A DNA stretch of 64,000 nt from CATQHW01 sp965215345 (lineage in GTDB: Bacteria; Spirochaetota; Spirochaetia; SZUA-6; Bin103). Shown here one piece after another: positions 11,140-19,073 of this stretch. The notes under the pieces are model-generated. The model made no database searches. It saw only the letters and a list, made by a program, of their open reading frames with translations, and was not told where the DNA came from. How positions within the stretch are numbered: position 1 is the first letter of the stretch; every line of letters starts with the position of its first letter. Both the position numbers and the translations under genes were made by a program. The stretch spans positions 62,001-126,000 of the forward strand of contig CBDCDL010000002.1 of NCBI GenBank assembly GCA_965215345.1, given 5' to 3'.

Positions 11140-11143
11140 TTAC
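11128..11143. repeat. 8-bp tandem repeat at a truncation edge
   Basis: AGTCTTAC occurs twice in tandem. The second copy supplies the TAA stop of the gamma-glutamyltransferase gene on the minus strand. It sits exactly where the truncated oxidoreductase begins, as expected of a repair or deletion scar. Confidence 0.7.
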
Positions 11144-12912
11144 AGCCCGGCCGCGTGGGCGGTGTGGAAGGTGTCGGCGCCGCCGCGGAGGCCGTCGGGT
11201 CCGCGCGTGATGGCCAGCGGGCTGGCGAACGGGCTCATACCCTCGGTGGTGTAGCGCGGGTCGATCACCGTCACGCGATGGCGGCGGGCGCGCAGCTCTT
11301 CCACCACGTCCGGGTCCAGGCGGCCGTCCACAGCGGTCAGTGGCGTGCTGCAATCCAGGCGCGGCGCGTCGATCGCGGCCTGCGGGCCGAGCCCGAAGTC
11401 GAGCATCTTCACCACCAGGCTGGTGACGCAGTTGGTGATGCGCCGCCCGCCGGAGGCGCCCGCCGCCACCCGCACGCCTCCTTCCCCCAGCACCAGCAGG
11501 GGTGACATGTTGTTCAGCGGCTGCTTGCCGGGCGCTATCGAGTTGACGCGACCCGGCACCGGGTCGACCCACATCATGCCGTTGTTGAGGATGACGCCGG
11601 TGCGTCCGGCCAGCACGCCGGAGCCGAAGCCGGAGCCGAGCGTGTTGGTCAGCGACACGGCGTTGCCGTCGCCGTCCATCACGCACAGGTGGGTGGTGCC
11701 GTCGTGGTATGCCGGCGCGCTGCCCGGCGGACGCTTCGGTGCCTTGCGGCCCTCCTCGCGCCACGGATCGCCCGCCCTGAAGCGCGCCGGCGCTCTGTCA
11801 CCGATGCCGGCCTGACGGCGGGCCGCATAGGACGGAGAGGTGAGGCCGCGCCACGGCACGTCCGCGGTCGCCGGGTCGGCCAGGTAGGCGTAGCGGTCGG
11901 CCCAGGCCAGCCGCGCGGCGCAGATATAGCGGTGCAGCGCCTCGCCGTCGTTGTGCTCGCAGGCGCTCAGGTCGCTCCCGGACAGGAGCTGCAGGGTCAT
12001 GGCGCTGGTGATGCCGCCCGAGGCGAACGGCGCCACGCGCACGCGGTCGCCGCGGTATGCCACCTCCAGCGGCGCCGGGTCGGCGCCGGTCTGCCAGTGG
12101 AGCGGCCGGTAGTTCTCCAGGTCGGCATGGTCGAGGATGCCTCCCGCATCACGCACCGCGTCGACCAGCCGGCGGCCGATCTCGCCGCGGTAGAACGCGT
12201 CGGCCCCTTCCCGGCCGATCGCGGTCAGCGTGTCGCCCAGGTCCGGCTGGCGGATCCTGGCCGGCGCCGCGCGCAGCACGTCGCCGCGCGTGTAGGGGCT
12301 TTCGGGGATCTCGATCCCGGACGGCAGCTCGCCCGCCGGCAGGAACGTGCGGCGCAACTCCGGGTAACGCGTGAGCTTTCCCACCTGCCCCGCGAACGCC
12401 ATCACGTCGTGGAACTCCGGGGCGAAGCCGTACTGCGCGAGCTCCACGGCCGGCGCCGCCACGACGTCGAGTGGCAGGCGCCCGAATGCCGCGTGCGCGG
12501 CCGTGAGGCCGGCGACCGCGCCGGGGGTGGCGATGGAGCGCGGTCCCTCCAGGTTGGCGTCGTCCTCCACGCCCGGCCAGCCGAACGCGCCCACCGCCGC
12601 CACGCCGGTGAGGCGGTACATGTCGGGAGCGGCGGCCAGCGACGCTCGCATGGGAAAGGCGAACACGCCGCCGCGTTCGCCCATCTGGTAGACCAGGTAT
12701 CCGCCGCCGCCGATGCCGCTGGAAGCAGGCTCCACCACCCCCACCGCGAACGCGGCCGCCACGGCCGCGTCCATGACGTTGCCGCCGGCGCGCAGCGAGC
12801 TCAGGGCGGCGGCGGTGGCCAGCCGGTGCTTGGTGGCCACCATGGCGCGCTCCCCGCGCGCCTCGCTCTTGCTCGCGGCGAAGGTGCTCTCAGTCACCAT
12901 CGTTCCACCCAT
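11140..12912 (-). CDS. ggt: Gamma-glutamyltransferase family protein
   Basis: This 590-residue protein fits the Ntn-hydrolase gamma-glutamyltransferase family, which cleaves or transfers gamma-glutamyl groups after autoprocessing. The expected nucleophile is Thr at about residue 406 in GTTHLCVMD, the first residue of the small subunit. Downstream are NNGMMWVDP and PLNNMSPLLV, typical of the small subunit. The large subunit begins with the family's VATKHRLATAAALSSLRAGG. No signal peptide is seen, unlike periplasmic enzymes. The ATG at 12912 was preferred because GGAGGAGGA lies 5 nt upstream; an alternative ATG is at 12900. It overlaps the upstream Nudix gene. The C-terminus ends at a repeat scar but seems near full length. 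Confidence 0.88.
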   Translation of the reverse strand: MGGTMVTESTFAASKSEARGERAMVATKHRLATAAALSSLRAGGNVMDAAVAAAFAVGVVEPASSGIGGGGYLVYQMGERGGVFAFPMRASLAAAPDMYRLTGVAAVGAFGWPGVEDDANLEGPRSIATPGAVAGLTAAHAAFGRLPLDVVAAPAVELAQYGFAPEFHDVMAFAGQVGKLTRYPELRRTFLPAGELPSGIEIPESPYTRGDVLRAAPARIRQPDLGDTLTAIGREGADAFYRGEIGRRLVDAVRDAGGILDHADLENYRPLHWQTGADPAPLEVAYRGDRVRVAPFASGGITSAMTLQLLSGSDLSACEHNDGEALHRYICAARLAWADRYAYLADPATADVPWRGLTSPSYAARRQAGIGDRAPARFRAGDPWREEGRKAPKRPPGSAPAYHDGTTHLCVMDGDGNAVSLTNTLGSGFGSGVLAGRTGVILNNGMMWVDPVPGRVNSIAPGKQPLNNMSPLLVLGEGGVRVAAGASGGRRITNCVTSLVVKMLDFGLGPQAAIDAPRLDCSTPLTAVDGRLDPDVVEELRARRHRVTVIDPRYTTEGMSPFASPLAITRGPDGLRGGADTFHTAHAAGL

Positions 12913-13426
12913 CGCCGTCCTCCTCCGTCTGCAGCCTGAAGTCCAGCATCGTATCGCCGTCGAACAGCCCCCAGCCACGGAACCGCTCACCCGCCAGGAA
13001 CCGGGGGAGCCACTCGCGGTCGTCCGCCCACATCCGTTCGTACGGTATCGCGTCGAGCGGCACCCACATCGGCTCGGCCTCCTCGGTCTCCACGGGAGTG
13101 CCGTGCGCGGCCGCGGCGCGAAAGACGTGCATGCGGGTCGAGTAACCGTCCAGGAACTGGAACGAGATGACGCCTCGGCGGATCAGCCGGCCGGCACGCA
13201 GGCGCACCTCCTCCCAGAGCTCCCGCGAGGCGCCCGCGGCCGGGGTCTCGCCAGCCTCGACACGTCCGCCCGGCGCGTTCACCTTGCCGGCCCCCAGCCC
13301 GCGCTTCTTGCGGATGAGCAGCGCGCGGCCGTCCTCGACGACGAACACCACGGTGGTGACGTCCACCGGGACCCAGGTGTCCCAGTCGATGTCGTGCAGG
13401 CGACGCGCGTCGGCCGGCTCCGGCAA
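12890..13426 (-). CDS. Nudix hydrolase (MutT-like)
   Basis: This 178-residue Nudix protein hydrolyses a nucleoside diphosphate linked to another group. The box runs from G54 through E60, R68-E69 and E72-E73. The glycine normally following the EE pair is replaced by Arg (WEEVRL). The segment KKRGLGAGKVNAPGG resembles MutT/MTH1-type 8-oxo-dGTP diphosphatases (KKRGFGAGKWNGFGG in MTH1), suggesting nucleotide-pool cleaning. It starts with TTG, because no ATG or GTG lies between the upstream stop at 13433 and the conserved core. It overlaps the ggt start by 23 bp, so the two are probably co-translated. Confidence 0.82.
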   Translation of the reverse strand: MPEPADARRLHDIDWDTWVPVDVTTVVFVVEDGRALLIRKKRGLGAGKVNAPGGRVEAGETPAAGASRELWEEVRLRAGRLIRRGVISFQFLDGYSTRMHVFRAAAAHGTPVETEEAEPMWVPLDAIPYERMWADDREWLPRFLAGERFRGWGLFDGDTMLDFRLQTEEDGDGWNDGD

Positions 13427-13432
13427 CGGCAG

Positions 13433-14395
13433 CTATGCCTTCTTCGCGTAGGGCGGCTGTGGCCAGCCCGACTCGGCGCCGATGCGCATGGCCCGCTCCC
13501 GCTCCTCCGGCGACAGCGGCGGCACGTCCACGGCGCCGGCGTTCTGCTCCAGTTGCGCCCGGTCCCTGGCGCCGGGGATCGCCGCCGTCACGCCCGGCGT
13601 GTCCAGCACGAACCGCAGCGCCGCCTGCACCATCGTGCGGCCTCGCTCGGTCAGGAAGCGCAACTCGGCCAGTTTGGCGAGCGCCGCCCGCGCACGCGGG
13701 TTGGTGAAGCGCTCGTGGCGCCGGTCCGCGCCGTCGAGTTGCTGCGTGTCGAAGTATTTCCCGGTCAGCGCTCCCTGGCCGAGCGGCACGCGGATCAGCG
13801 TGCCCAGGTTCGCTTCCAGCGCCAGCCCCAGCGCGTCGTCCGCGGTGGGATTGACGATGCTCAGCCCCACCTGCGCCATGGCCAGGTCCCCCAGGCGCAG
13901 CAACTCGCGCATGGCGTCGCCGTCGTTGGTGGAGATGCCCCAGCAGCGGATCCTGCCGGCCTGCTGCAGCGCGGTGAGCTCCTCGACCACGGCGGGCATC
14001 AGCTCGCTCGGCGGCACGCCATGGAGCTGGTAGATGTCGATGTAGTCGGTGCCGAGGCGCTGCAGGCTGCCGGCGCAGGCGGTCTGCACGCGCGTGCGCG
14101 CGGCGGCTTCGCTGTCGCCGTCGACGGGCGGCGCCACCTTGGTCGCCACCACGTAGCGGCTGCGGCGGTCGGCCAGCGCGCGGCCGATGATCCGCTCCGA
14201 GTGGCCGGCGCCGTAGCCCTCGGCCGTGTCCAGCAGGTTCACGCCCAGCGTCTCGGCGTGGTGGATGGTGCGCACCGACTCCTCGTCGTCCATGCCGGGC
14301 CACCCGCCGCCGCCGTGCGTGCCGCCCATCTGGTAGCAGCCCAAGCCGATGCGCGAGACCTCGATGCCGGTCTTGCCGAACGTCCGGTATTCCAT
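13433..14395 (-). CDS. Aldo/keto reductase
   Basis: This 320-residue NADPH-dependent oxidoreductase has the (beta/alpha)8 AKR layout. The catalytic tetrad is visible as D and Y in LLDTAEGYGAG, K in VATKVAP, and H in IYQLHGVPP. GISTNDGDAMRELL and VRVPLGQGALTGKY are typical of the YajO/Tas-like branch. The start at MEYRTFGKTG gives a normal N-terminus; longer open frame upstream overlaps the Gfo/Idh/MocA gene. The gap to that upstream gene is 11 nt, so the pair likely works together on a sugar or sugar acid. The specific substrate cannot be read. Confidence 0.9.
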   Translation of the reverse strand: MEYRTFGKTGIEVSRIGLGCYQMGGTHGGGGWPGMDDEESVRTIHHAETLGVNLLDTAEGYGAGHSERIIGRALADRRSRYVVATKVAPPVDGDSEAAARTRVQTACAGSLQRLGTDYIDIYQLHGVPPSELMPAVVEELTALQQAGRIRCWGISTNDGDAMRELLRLGDLAMAQVGLSIVNPTADDALGLALEANLGTLIRVPLGQGALTGKYFDTQQLDGADRRHERFTNPRARAALAKLAELRFLTERGRTMVQAALRFVLDTPGVTAAIPGARDRAQLEQNAGAVDVPPLSPEERERAMRIGAESGWPQPPYAKKA

Positions 14396-14406
14396 GTTCC
14401 GCCCCG

Positions 14407-15462
14407 TCACCGTTCGACCGGCGCGGTGCGGCCCTCGGCCATGCTGCGATGGACCGCTTCCGTGAACGCCATGTACTGCACGCCGATCTCGAACGTGTTG
14501 CGCTCGATCGCTCCGTCGCCGCGGATGGCGGCGCAGAACTCCTCTTCCACCCGCCAGCCGGGCGGCATCTGCTCGCCCGGGCGCGGCTTGGCGGGCGGGA
14601 CCGGCACCGGTGCGAGCGCGTCGCCGGCCCGCTGCGCGCCGAGCAGTCGGCCACCGGCGATGCGCAGTGTCCCCTCCGAGCCGTAGATCGTCGTCCCGGC
14701 CATGCCGTGGCCCATCACGCTGGAGAGCTGCAGGTGCAGCGTGGCACCGCACGCCAGGTCGGCCAGGACCTCCAGGTGGTCGGGAAGCTGCATGGCCTGC
14801 GCGACGCCCGCCTCATCGTGGCGGGTCGTCACGAACGTCCTGCCAATCGCCGCCACGCGCGTGGCCGGTCCCACCCAGCGCATGATCGTCTCGTAGGTGA
14901 TCCCCAGCGAGCCGATGTTCAGCCCGCTGTAGACGGCGCTGTCGCGCCACGTTGCAGGCGCCTCGCGGTCGATGAAGCCGCCGCCGCCCAGGTGCTCGAC
15001 CGCCAGCACGTCACCGACGTATCCGTCGGCGATGTGCCGGCAGATGGTCGCGTCCATGCCCAGGGTCATCGCCGCCGGCACCACCTGCGTGACCAGATCG
15101 GGACGCGCGCGCGATGCGGCCAGCATCTCCCGCGCCTCGGCCAGGTTCAGGGCCAGCCGCGCCTCGGTCAGCACGTGCTTGCCGGCCGCCAGCGCCGCGA
15201 GCGTGACCGGCCGGTGCAGGTAGGGCCAGGTGCCGATCAGGACGGCGTCGACGTCGTCGGCCATGACCAGCTCGCGCCAATGGTCGTGGACGCGGCCGAT
15301 GCCGTGCTCGGCCGCCGCCCGCTCGGAAGACTGCCGGGAGCGGTTGACGACGCTGACCAGCTCGACATCGGGCTGCGCCTTCAGTCCGGGGATGTGGCGG
15401 TTGCGGGTGTTGTTTCCCGCGCCGACGATGCCGACGCGGATCGTGCCGTTGGTTTGTGACAT
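14407..15462 (-). CDS. Gfo/Idh/MocA family oxidoreductase
   Basis: The 351-residue protein begins with a Rossmann fold (RVGIVGAGNNTRNRHIPGL). Its nicotinamide-site segment reads LTEARLALNLAEARE where the family usually has the EKP motif, so the conserved Lys of EKP is replaced (TEA). This may change or weaken activity. The C-terminal half has the open sheet typical of the family, including YGSEGTLRI. These enzymes oxidise or reduce sugars, inositols and related polyols with NAD(P). It starts an AKR-Nudix-ggt run on the minus strand and lies 39 nt from the EEP gene. Confidence 0.85.
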   Translation of the reverse strand: MSQTNGTIRVGIVGAGNNTRNRHIPGLKAQPDVELVSVVNRSRQSSERAAAEHGIGRVHDHWRELVMADDVDAVLIGTWPYLHRPVTLAALAAGKHVLTEARLALNLAEAREMLAASRARPDLVTQVVPAAMTLGMDATICRHIADGYVGDVLAVEHLGGGGFIDREAPATWRDSAVYSGLNIGSLGITYETIMRWVGPATRVAAIGRTFVTTRHDEAGVAQAMQLPDHLEVLADLACGATLHLQLSSVMGHGMAGTTIYGSEGTLRIAGGRLLGAQRAGDALAPVPVPPAKPRPGEQMPPGWRVEEEFCAAIRGDGAIERNTFEIGVQYMAFTEAVHRSMAEGRTAPVER

Positions 15463-15501
15463 GCGCGGGGATGATAGCGCAGGCGGCGACTCGCCCTCCC
15501 G

Positions 15502-16173
15502 TCAGAGGTCGAACACCACCTCCAGAGGGGCGTGATCGCTGAGTCCGCCCTCTGCGATCGTGCCCATCTTCTCGGTCCAGTACTGCGCGCGACGCACGCG
15601 GAGGTCACAGCTCGCGAAGACATGGTCGCTCCGCGTTCCCGCAACGAAGCTGCACGGGGCTTCATCGTGGTCATGCAGATCGAGGTATACGTCGCGCACC
15701 CCGAACTTCCTCAGCGCCAGAGGATCGTCCGATTCATCGCCGTGCAGGTCGCCGGCCAGGATGGTCGGATGCCGGCCCCTGCGCGCCATGGCCGAGTGAA
15801 TCACCTCCTTCCGATCGGGAAGCTCTCCCCACAGACACGCGGTGTGCAACCTGATTCCGTTGGCGAGTTGCACCGAGAGTGAAGCATGCATGTTCGGCCA
15901 TCGACTCTCCGTATCCATCGCGCCGTCTGCGGGCGAGAGCATCCGGACAGGGGCCTTCGAGGCGATGAGTACGCCGCTGTAGGCACGCATCGGGTCCCTC
16001 ACGGGGCTCATCCAATGAGGAAGGCCGATCTCGCTCAGCAGCGGCTTCCAGCGATCGAGGGAAGTTCGCATGATTTCCTGCAACGCGATGACGTCCGGTG
16101 ACAGCTCTCGCAGAAACTCGGCCTGCGACCGTGTGTCGGCTCGATGCCCGGTGTTCCACGTGACAAGTCGCAT
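15502..16173 (-). CDS. Endonuclease/exonuclease/phosphatase (EEP) family protein
   Basis: This 223-residue EEP-fold protein has MRLVTWNTGH at the start, a metal-binding Glu in VIALQEIM, GDLHGD where family members have GDxN, RSDHVFAS, and the terminal general-base motif LSDHAPLEV. EEP enzymes cleave phosphodiester or phosphomonoester bonds in DNA, inositol phosphates or lipids; the substrate is not evident. The GDLH variant replaces the usual Asn and may indicate a divergent group. Base composition looks somewhat less GC-rich than its neighbours, which may mean a recent arrival. It has no signal peptide. Confidence 0.8.
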   Translation of the reverse strand: MRLVTWNTGHRADTRSQAEFLRELSPDVIALQEIMRTSLDRWKPLLSEIGLPHWMSPVRDPMRAYSGVLIASKAPVRMLSPADGAMDTESRWPNMHASLSVQLANGIRLHTACLWGELPDRKEVIHSAMARRGRHPTILAGDLHGDESDDPLALRKFGVRDVYLDLHDHDEAPCSFVAGTRSDHVFASCDLRVRRAQYWTEKMGTIAEGGLSDHAPLEVVFDL

Positions 16174-16232
16174 GGACCTGATCCAACCACATTCCCATCA
16201 CTCGTAGAAGCGACAGGCGTTCGTGGCCGCCG

Positions 16233-17204
16233 CTACGAGCCGGCCAGCACCTCCGCGAAGAGCTCCCGGTCGATGTTGCCGCCCGAGAGCGTCAGCGCGA
16301 CGCGGCTGCCGCGCATCCGCGACCGTTCCTGGAGCAGCGCCGCCAGCGGCCCCGCTCCCGCCCCTTCGGCGACGTTGTGCGTGTCGGTGTAGCAGGCGCG
16401 CATCGCCGAGCGCAGCTCGGCTTCGGAGACGGCGACCACCCGGTCCACGCCGGCCAGGATCAAGGCGAGCGCCTCTTCGTCGGGGACACGCACCGCCATG
16501 CCGTCGGCGATGGTCGGCGCGGGACCGGTCGGGCGCGACTCGCCCGCGACGAACGAGCGCTGATAGGCAGGCAGGGCTGCCGAGACCACGCCGATCACCG
16601 CCGTCGTCGGTGACAGGGCGTTGCGGGCAGCCATCACCCCGCAGATGCCGGAGCCCAAGCCGATCGGCACGTAGACGGCGTCCAGATCCGAGACCTCCCG
16701 GAACAGCTCCATGCCGTAACTGGCCACGCCCCTGACCAGTTCCGGGCTGAAGGACGGCATCAGGTGCCTGCGGTCACCGGCGGCCAGTACGGCGGCATGA
16801 GCATACGCGTCATCGAAGTCCTTGCCGTGCTCGACGAGCCGGGCGCCGAACGCGCGCATCGCGGCGTTCTTTTCACGGCTGTTGCCGGCCGGCATCACCA
16901 CGGTGGCGGAGAGGCCGGCGCGGCGCGCGGCGAAGGCGACGCTCTGGCCGTAGTTGCCCCGCGTGGCCGCCACTACCTCGTTGACCCGCGGTCTGGCGCT
17001 CCGCAGCCGGTCGACCGCTACCAGTGCGCCGCGCAGCTTGAACGAGCCGATGGGCGTGTGATTCTCGTGCTTCACCCACACGGAGCAACCGGTCCGCTCG
17101 CACAGCAGCGGCCAGCGGTACTGCGGCGTCGGCGGCATGGCGCGGTAGACGATCTGCGCCGCGCTCTCGATCTCGTCGAGCGAGGGAAGCCGTGCGTCGG
17201 ACAC
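16233..17204 (-). CDS. Threonine/serine dehydratase-like PLP enzyme
   Basis: This fold-type II PLP enzyme has the Schiff-base lysine in GSFKLRGA (K56 from this start), the substrate loop ATRGNYGQSVA, and TIADGMAVRVPDEEAL as in catabolic threonine ammonia-lyases. The phosphate-binding loop reads PIGLGSGICGV rather than the usual GGGGL, a notable departure. The GTG at 17204 gives about 323 residues, the family's usual size, and leaves 107 bp to the divergent aminotransferase gene. The alternative ATG at 17300 would leave only 11 bp. Deamination of Thr or Ser, or a related lyase or racemase reaction, is the likely role. Confidence 0.85.
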   Translation of the reverse strand: MSDARLPSLDEIESAAQIVYRAMPPTPQYRWPLLCERTGCSVWVKHENHTPIGSFKLRGALVAVDRLRSARPRVNEVVAATRGNYGQSVAFAARRAGLSATVVMPAGNSREKNAAMRAFGARLVEHGKDFDDAYAHAAVLAAGDRRHLMPSFSPELVRGVASYGMELFREVSDLDAVYVPIGLGSGICGVMAARNALSPTTAVIGVVSAALPAYQRSFVAGESRPTGPAPTIADGMAVRVPDEEALALILAGVDRVVAVSEAELRSAMRACYTDTHNVAEGAGAGPLAALLQERSRMRGSRVALTLSGGNIDRELFAEVLAGS

Positions 17205-17311
17205 GTCTACAACGTACGCCTGCGGGAGGCTGGCGGGAACCCTCGGTCTGTCTCCCGAGTCCCCGCCGACTCGCTTGCGCGTCAGGTTCTGCAGACCCAT
17301 AGTCCCCGCCC

Positions 17312-18511
17312 ATGAGCCATACAGCGATCGAGCGCGCTATGAGCGTTTCCCGGGGACCGGGAGCCGCCGACGACGAGTCCTGCTGGGAGCGGATCCGTGC
17401 CCGCTTTCCGCTGGACCCCGACCTGGTCTACCTGAACAGCGCCGCGCTCGGCGTGCCGCCCGACCCGGTGATCGCCGCCGTGCACGAAGGCTACCTGCGC
17501 CTCTCGCAGGACCCGGACGCCGGCAAGATCGACTACCGGCGCTACAACGACGAGGTCGCCGTGCCGGAGCTGGCGGCACTGATGGGAGCCGGGCCCGAGG
17601 AGCTCGCCATCAACCGCAACGCCTCGGTCGGGCTGGAACTGGTCGCCGAAGGCGTCACCGGCCTGCGCGCCGGCGACGAGATCCTCACCACCAGCCACGA
17701 GCATCCGGTCGGCGTGGAGCCCTGGCGCGCCCGAGCGGCTCGCGACGGGCTGGTGGTCCGTGAGGTGGAACTGCCGAGTCCGATCGAGGACGCGGCGCAG
17801 TTGATCGAGCCGCTGCGCGCCGCGATCGCCGACCGCACCCGGGTGCTGGCGTTCTGCCATGTCACCCGCGGCGGCATCCGCTACCCGATCGAGGCCATGT
17901 GCCGCCTGGGGCGCGAGCACGGCCTGATCATCGCCATCGACGGCGCGCAGGCGATCGGCCGCGTCCCGGTCGATGTGACCGCCTACGACTGTGACCTGTA
18001 CGCCGCCAGCCTGCACAAGTGGCTCCTGGCGCCGTCGGGAACCGGCGTGCTTTACGTCCGGCAGGAGTTTCAGAAGCGCTTCGGCACGATCACCACGCCG
18101 CCCGGCCCCACCGCCTTGCGGTACGAGGAGGAAGGCACGTTCGACCTGCCGACGCGCGCCGGAATCGGCGTGGCGGTCGCGTGGCTGCGCCAGATCGGCA
18201 TGGGCGCAATCGAAGCGCGCAACCATCATCTGGCCGAGCGGCTCCGCGCCGGACTGGCGGAGATTCCCGGCATGAGCATCGTCAACTCACCCAAGCGGGA
18301 GTTCGTGGCTCCCGGGACGACACTGGTCGTGCCGCCGGGGGGCGACGCCGCCGGCTGGCGAGCGCGCCTGCAGCAGCGCTACAACCTGCGGGTCGACGAC
18401 CATGTCCGCGACGGCCACGACGCGCTGCGCATCTCCACGCACTACTTCGTCTCGCCCGCGCAGGTCGATCGGCTCATCGCTGCCATGGCCGCCGAGGCCC
18501 GGCAGCAGTAG
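17312..18511 (+). CDS. Class V aminotransferase-fold PLP enzyme
   Basis: The 399-residue protein resembles isopenicillin N epimerase-like and cysteine-desulfurase-like class V enzymes. YLNSAALGVPP is the N-terminal substrate loop. The PLP-stacking His lies in TSHEHP, D210 is in IAIDGAQA, and the Schiff-base K236 is in SLHKWLLAP. The HKW context is typical of the epimerase-like branch rather than NifS/SufS, and no desulfurase-type active Cys loop is evident. Substrate unknown. It diverges from the dehydratase-like gene, and the short shared region presumably holds both promoters. Confidence 0.87.
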   Translation: MSHTAIERAMSVSRGPGAADDESCWERIRARFPLDPDLVYLNSAALGVPPDPVIAAVHEGYLRLSQDPDAGKIDYRRYNDEVAVPELAALMGAGPEELAINRNASVGLELVAEGVTGLRAGDEILTTSHEHPVGVEPWRARAARDGLVVREVELPSPIEDAAQLIEPLRAAIADRTRVLAFCHVTRGGIRYPIEAMCRLGREHGLIIAIDGAQAIGRVPVDVTAYDCDLYAASLHKWLLAPSGTGVLYVRQEFQKRFGTITTPPGPTALRYEEEGTFDLPTRAGIGVAVAWLRQIGMGAIEARNHHLAERLRAGLAEIPGMSIVNSPKREFVAPGTTLVVPPGGDAAGWRARLQQRYNLRVDDHVRDGHDALRISTHYFVSPAQVDRLIAAMAAEARQQ

Positions 18512-18550
18512 CAGCACTGCTACGCCGCCGCTGTGACCGATCGGCGACGA

Positions 18551-19062
18551 TCAATGCGGTCGGGCGTCGAACACCTCCGTCAGGCTTTGCGCGTCAAGCA
18601 GGGCATCGAGCCAGGCATCGATCTCCGCCGCCGACCCGACCGCCACCCGTGCCCGAGCACTCCCCGGAACAGGACCGAATCGCCGCTGCAGAAGACGAAG
18701 CAGCGTCTCGGCCTTGCCTTCGGCCTTGCCTTCGGCCTTGCCTTCGGCTTTGCCTTCGGCCTTGCCCTCGGCTCGACCTTGGGCCTTGCCCTGCCGCACC
18801 CATGCTTCCGCGACGGTTGACATCAGCGCCTCCCAGCGTTCCGGCTTCGCTGCCCGCGTCGCCGTCTCCAGCGCCGCGGGCGTCAGCTCGCAGGTCCTCA
18901 CAATATACGAGAGCACCTGTAGCTCCAACTCGCTTCCGTCCGGCACCCCCGACAGACTGCGGGAGGCAGATACTCTCGTACCAGCGTGTCGGCCCGTCCG
19001 GGGTCTCCGAGCAACGCACGGAACAGCGCATCATGTGGTGCGGCAGGTGGCAGATCGGGCAT
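18551..19062 (-). pseudogene. Rpn-family (PD-(D/E)XK) nuclease remnant, internally deleted and frameshifted
   Basis: Two disconnected parts of one Rpn/YhgA-like gene can be read. The N-terminal part starts MPDLPPAAPHDALFRALL and reaches LVREYLPPAV. The C-terminal part lies in another frame, starts near 18946, and reads RTCELTPAALETA, AEAWVRQGKAQG, an AEGK repeat, then LLRLLQRRFGPVP. The roughly 150-residue nuclease core that normally separates them is absent. Intact family members are recombination-promoting nucleases often spread as multicopy genes. The remnant lies immediately downstream of the transketolase-like gene. Loss of the catalytic core makes activity unlikely. Confidence 0.72.
18710..18793. 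repeat. Seven 12-bp tandem units encoding AEGK repeats
   Basis: Unit GGCCTTGCCTTC occurs three times exactly, followed by four variants (one clearly degenerate). On the minus strand it encodes a Gly-Arg/Lys-Ala-Glu repeat inside the Rpn remnant. Such AEGK tracts are common in Rpn-family proteins and vary in copy number by slippage. Confidence 0.85.
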
Positions 19063-19073
19063 CGGCTCCGGGT

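Noticed and set aside
18508..18523. Terminator after the class V aminotransferase gene
   Set aside because: GTAGCA/TGCTAC is only 6 bp, overlaps the stop codon and has no T run.
18710..18793. CRISPR-like array
   Set aside because: The units are 12 bp, contiguous and in frame as protein repeats; no spacers exist.
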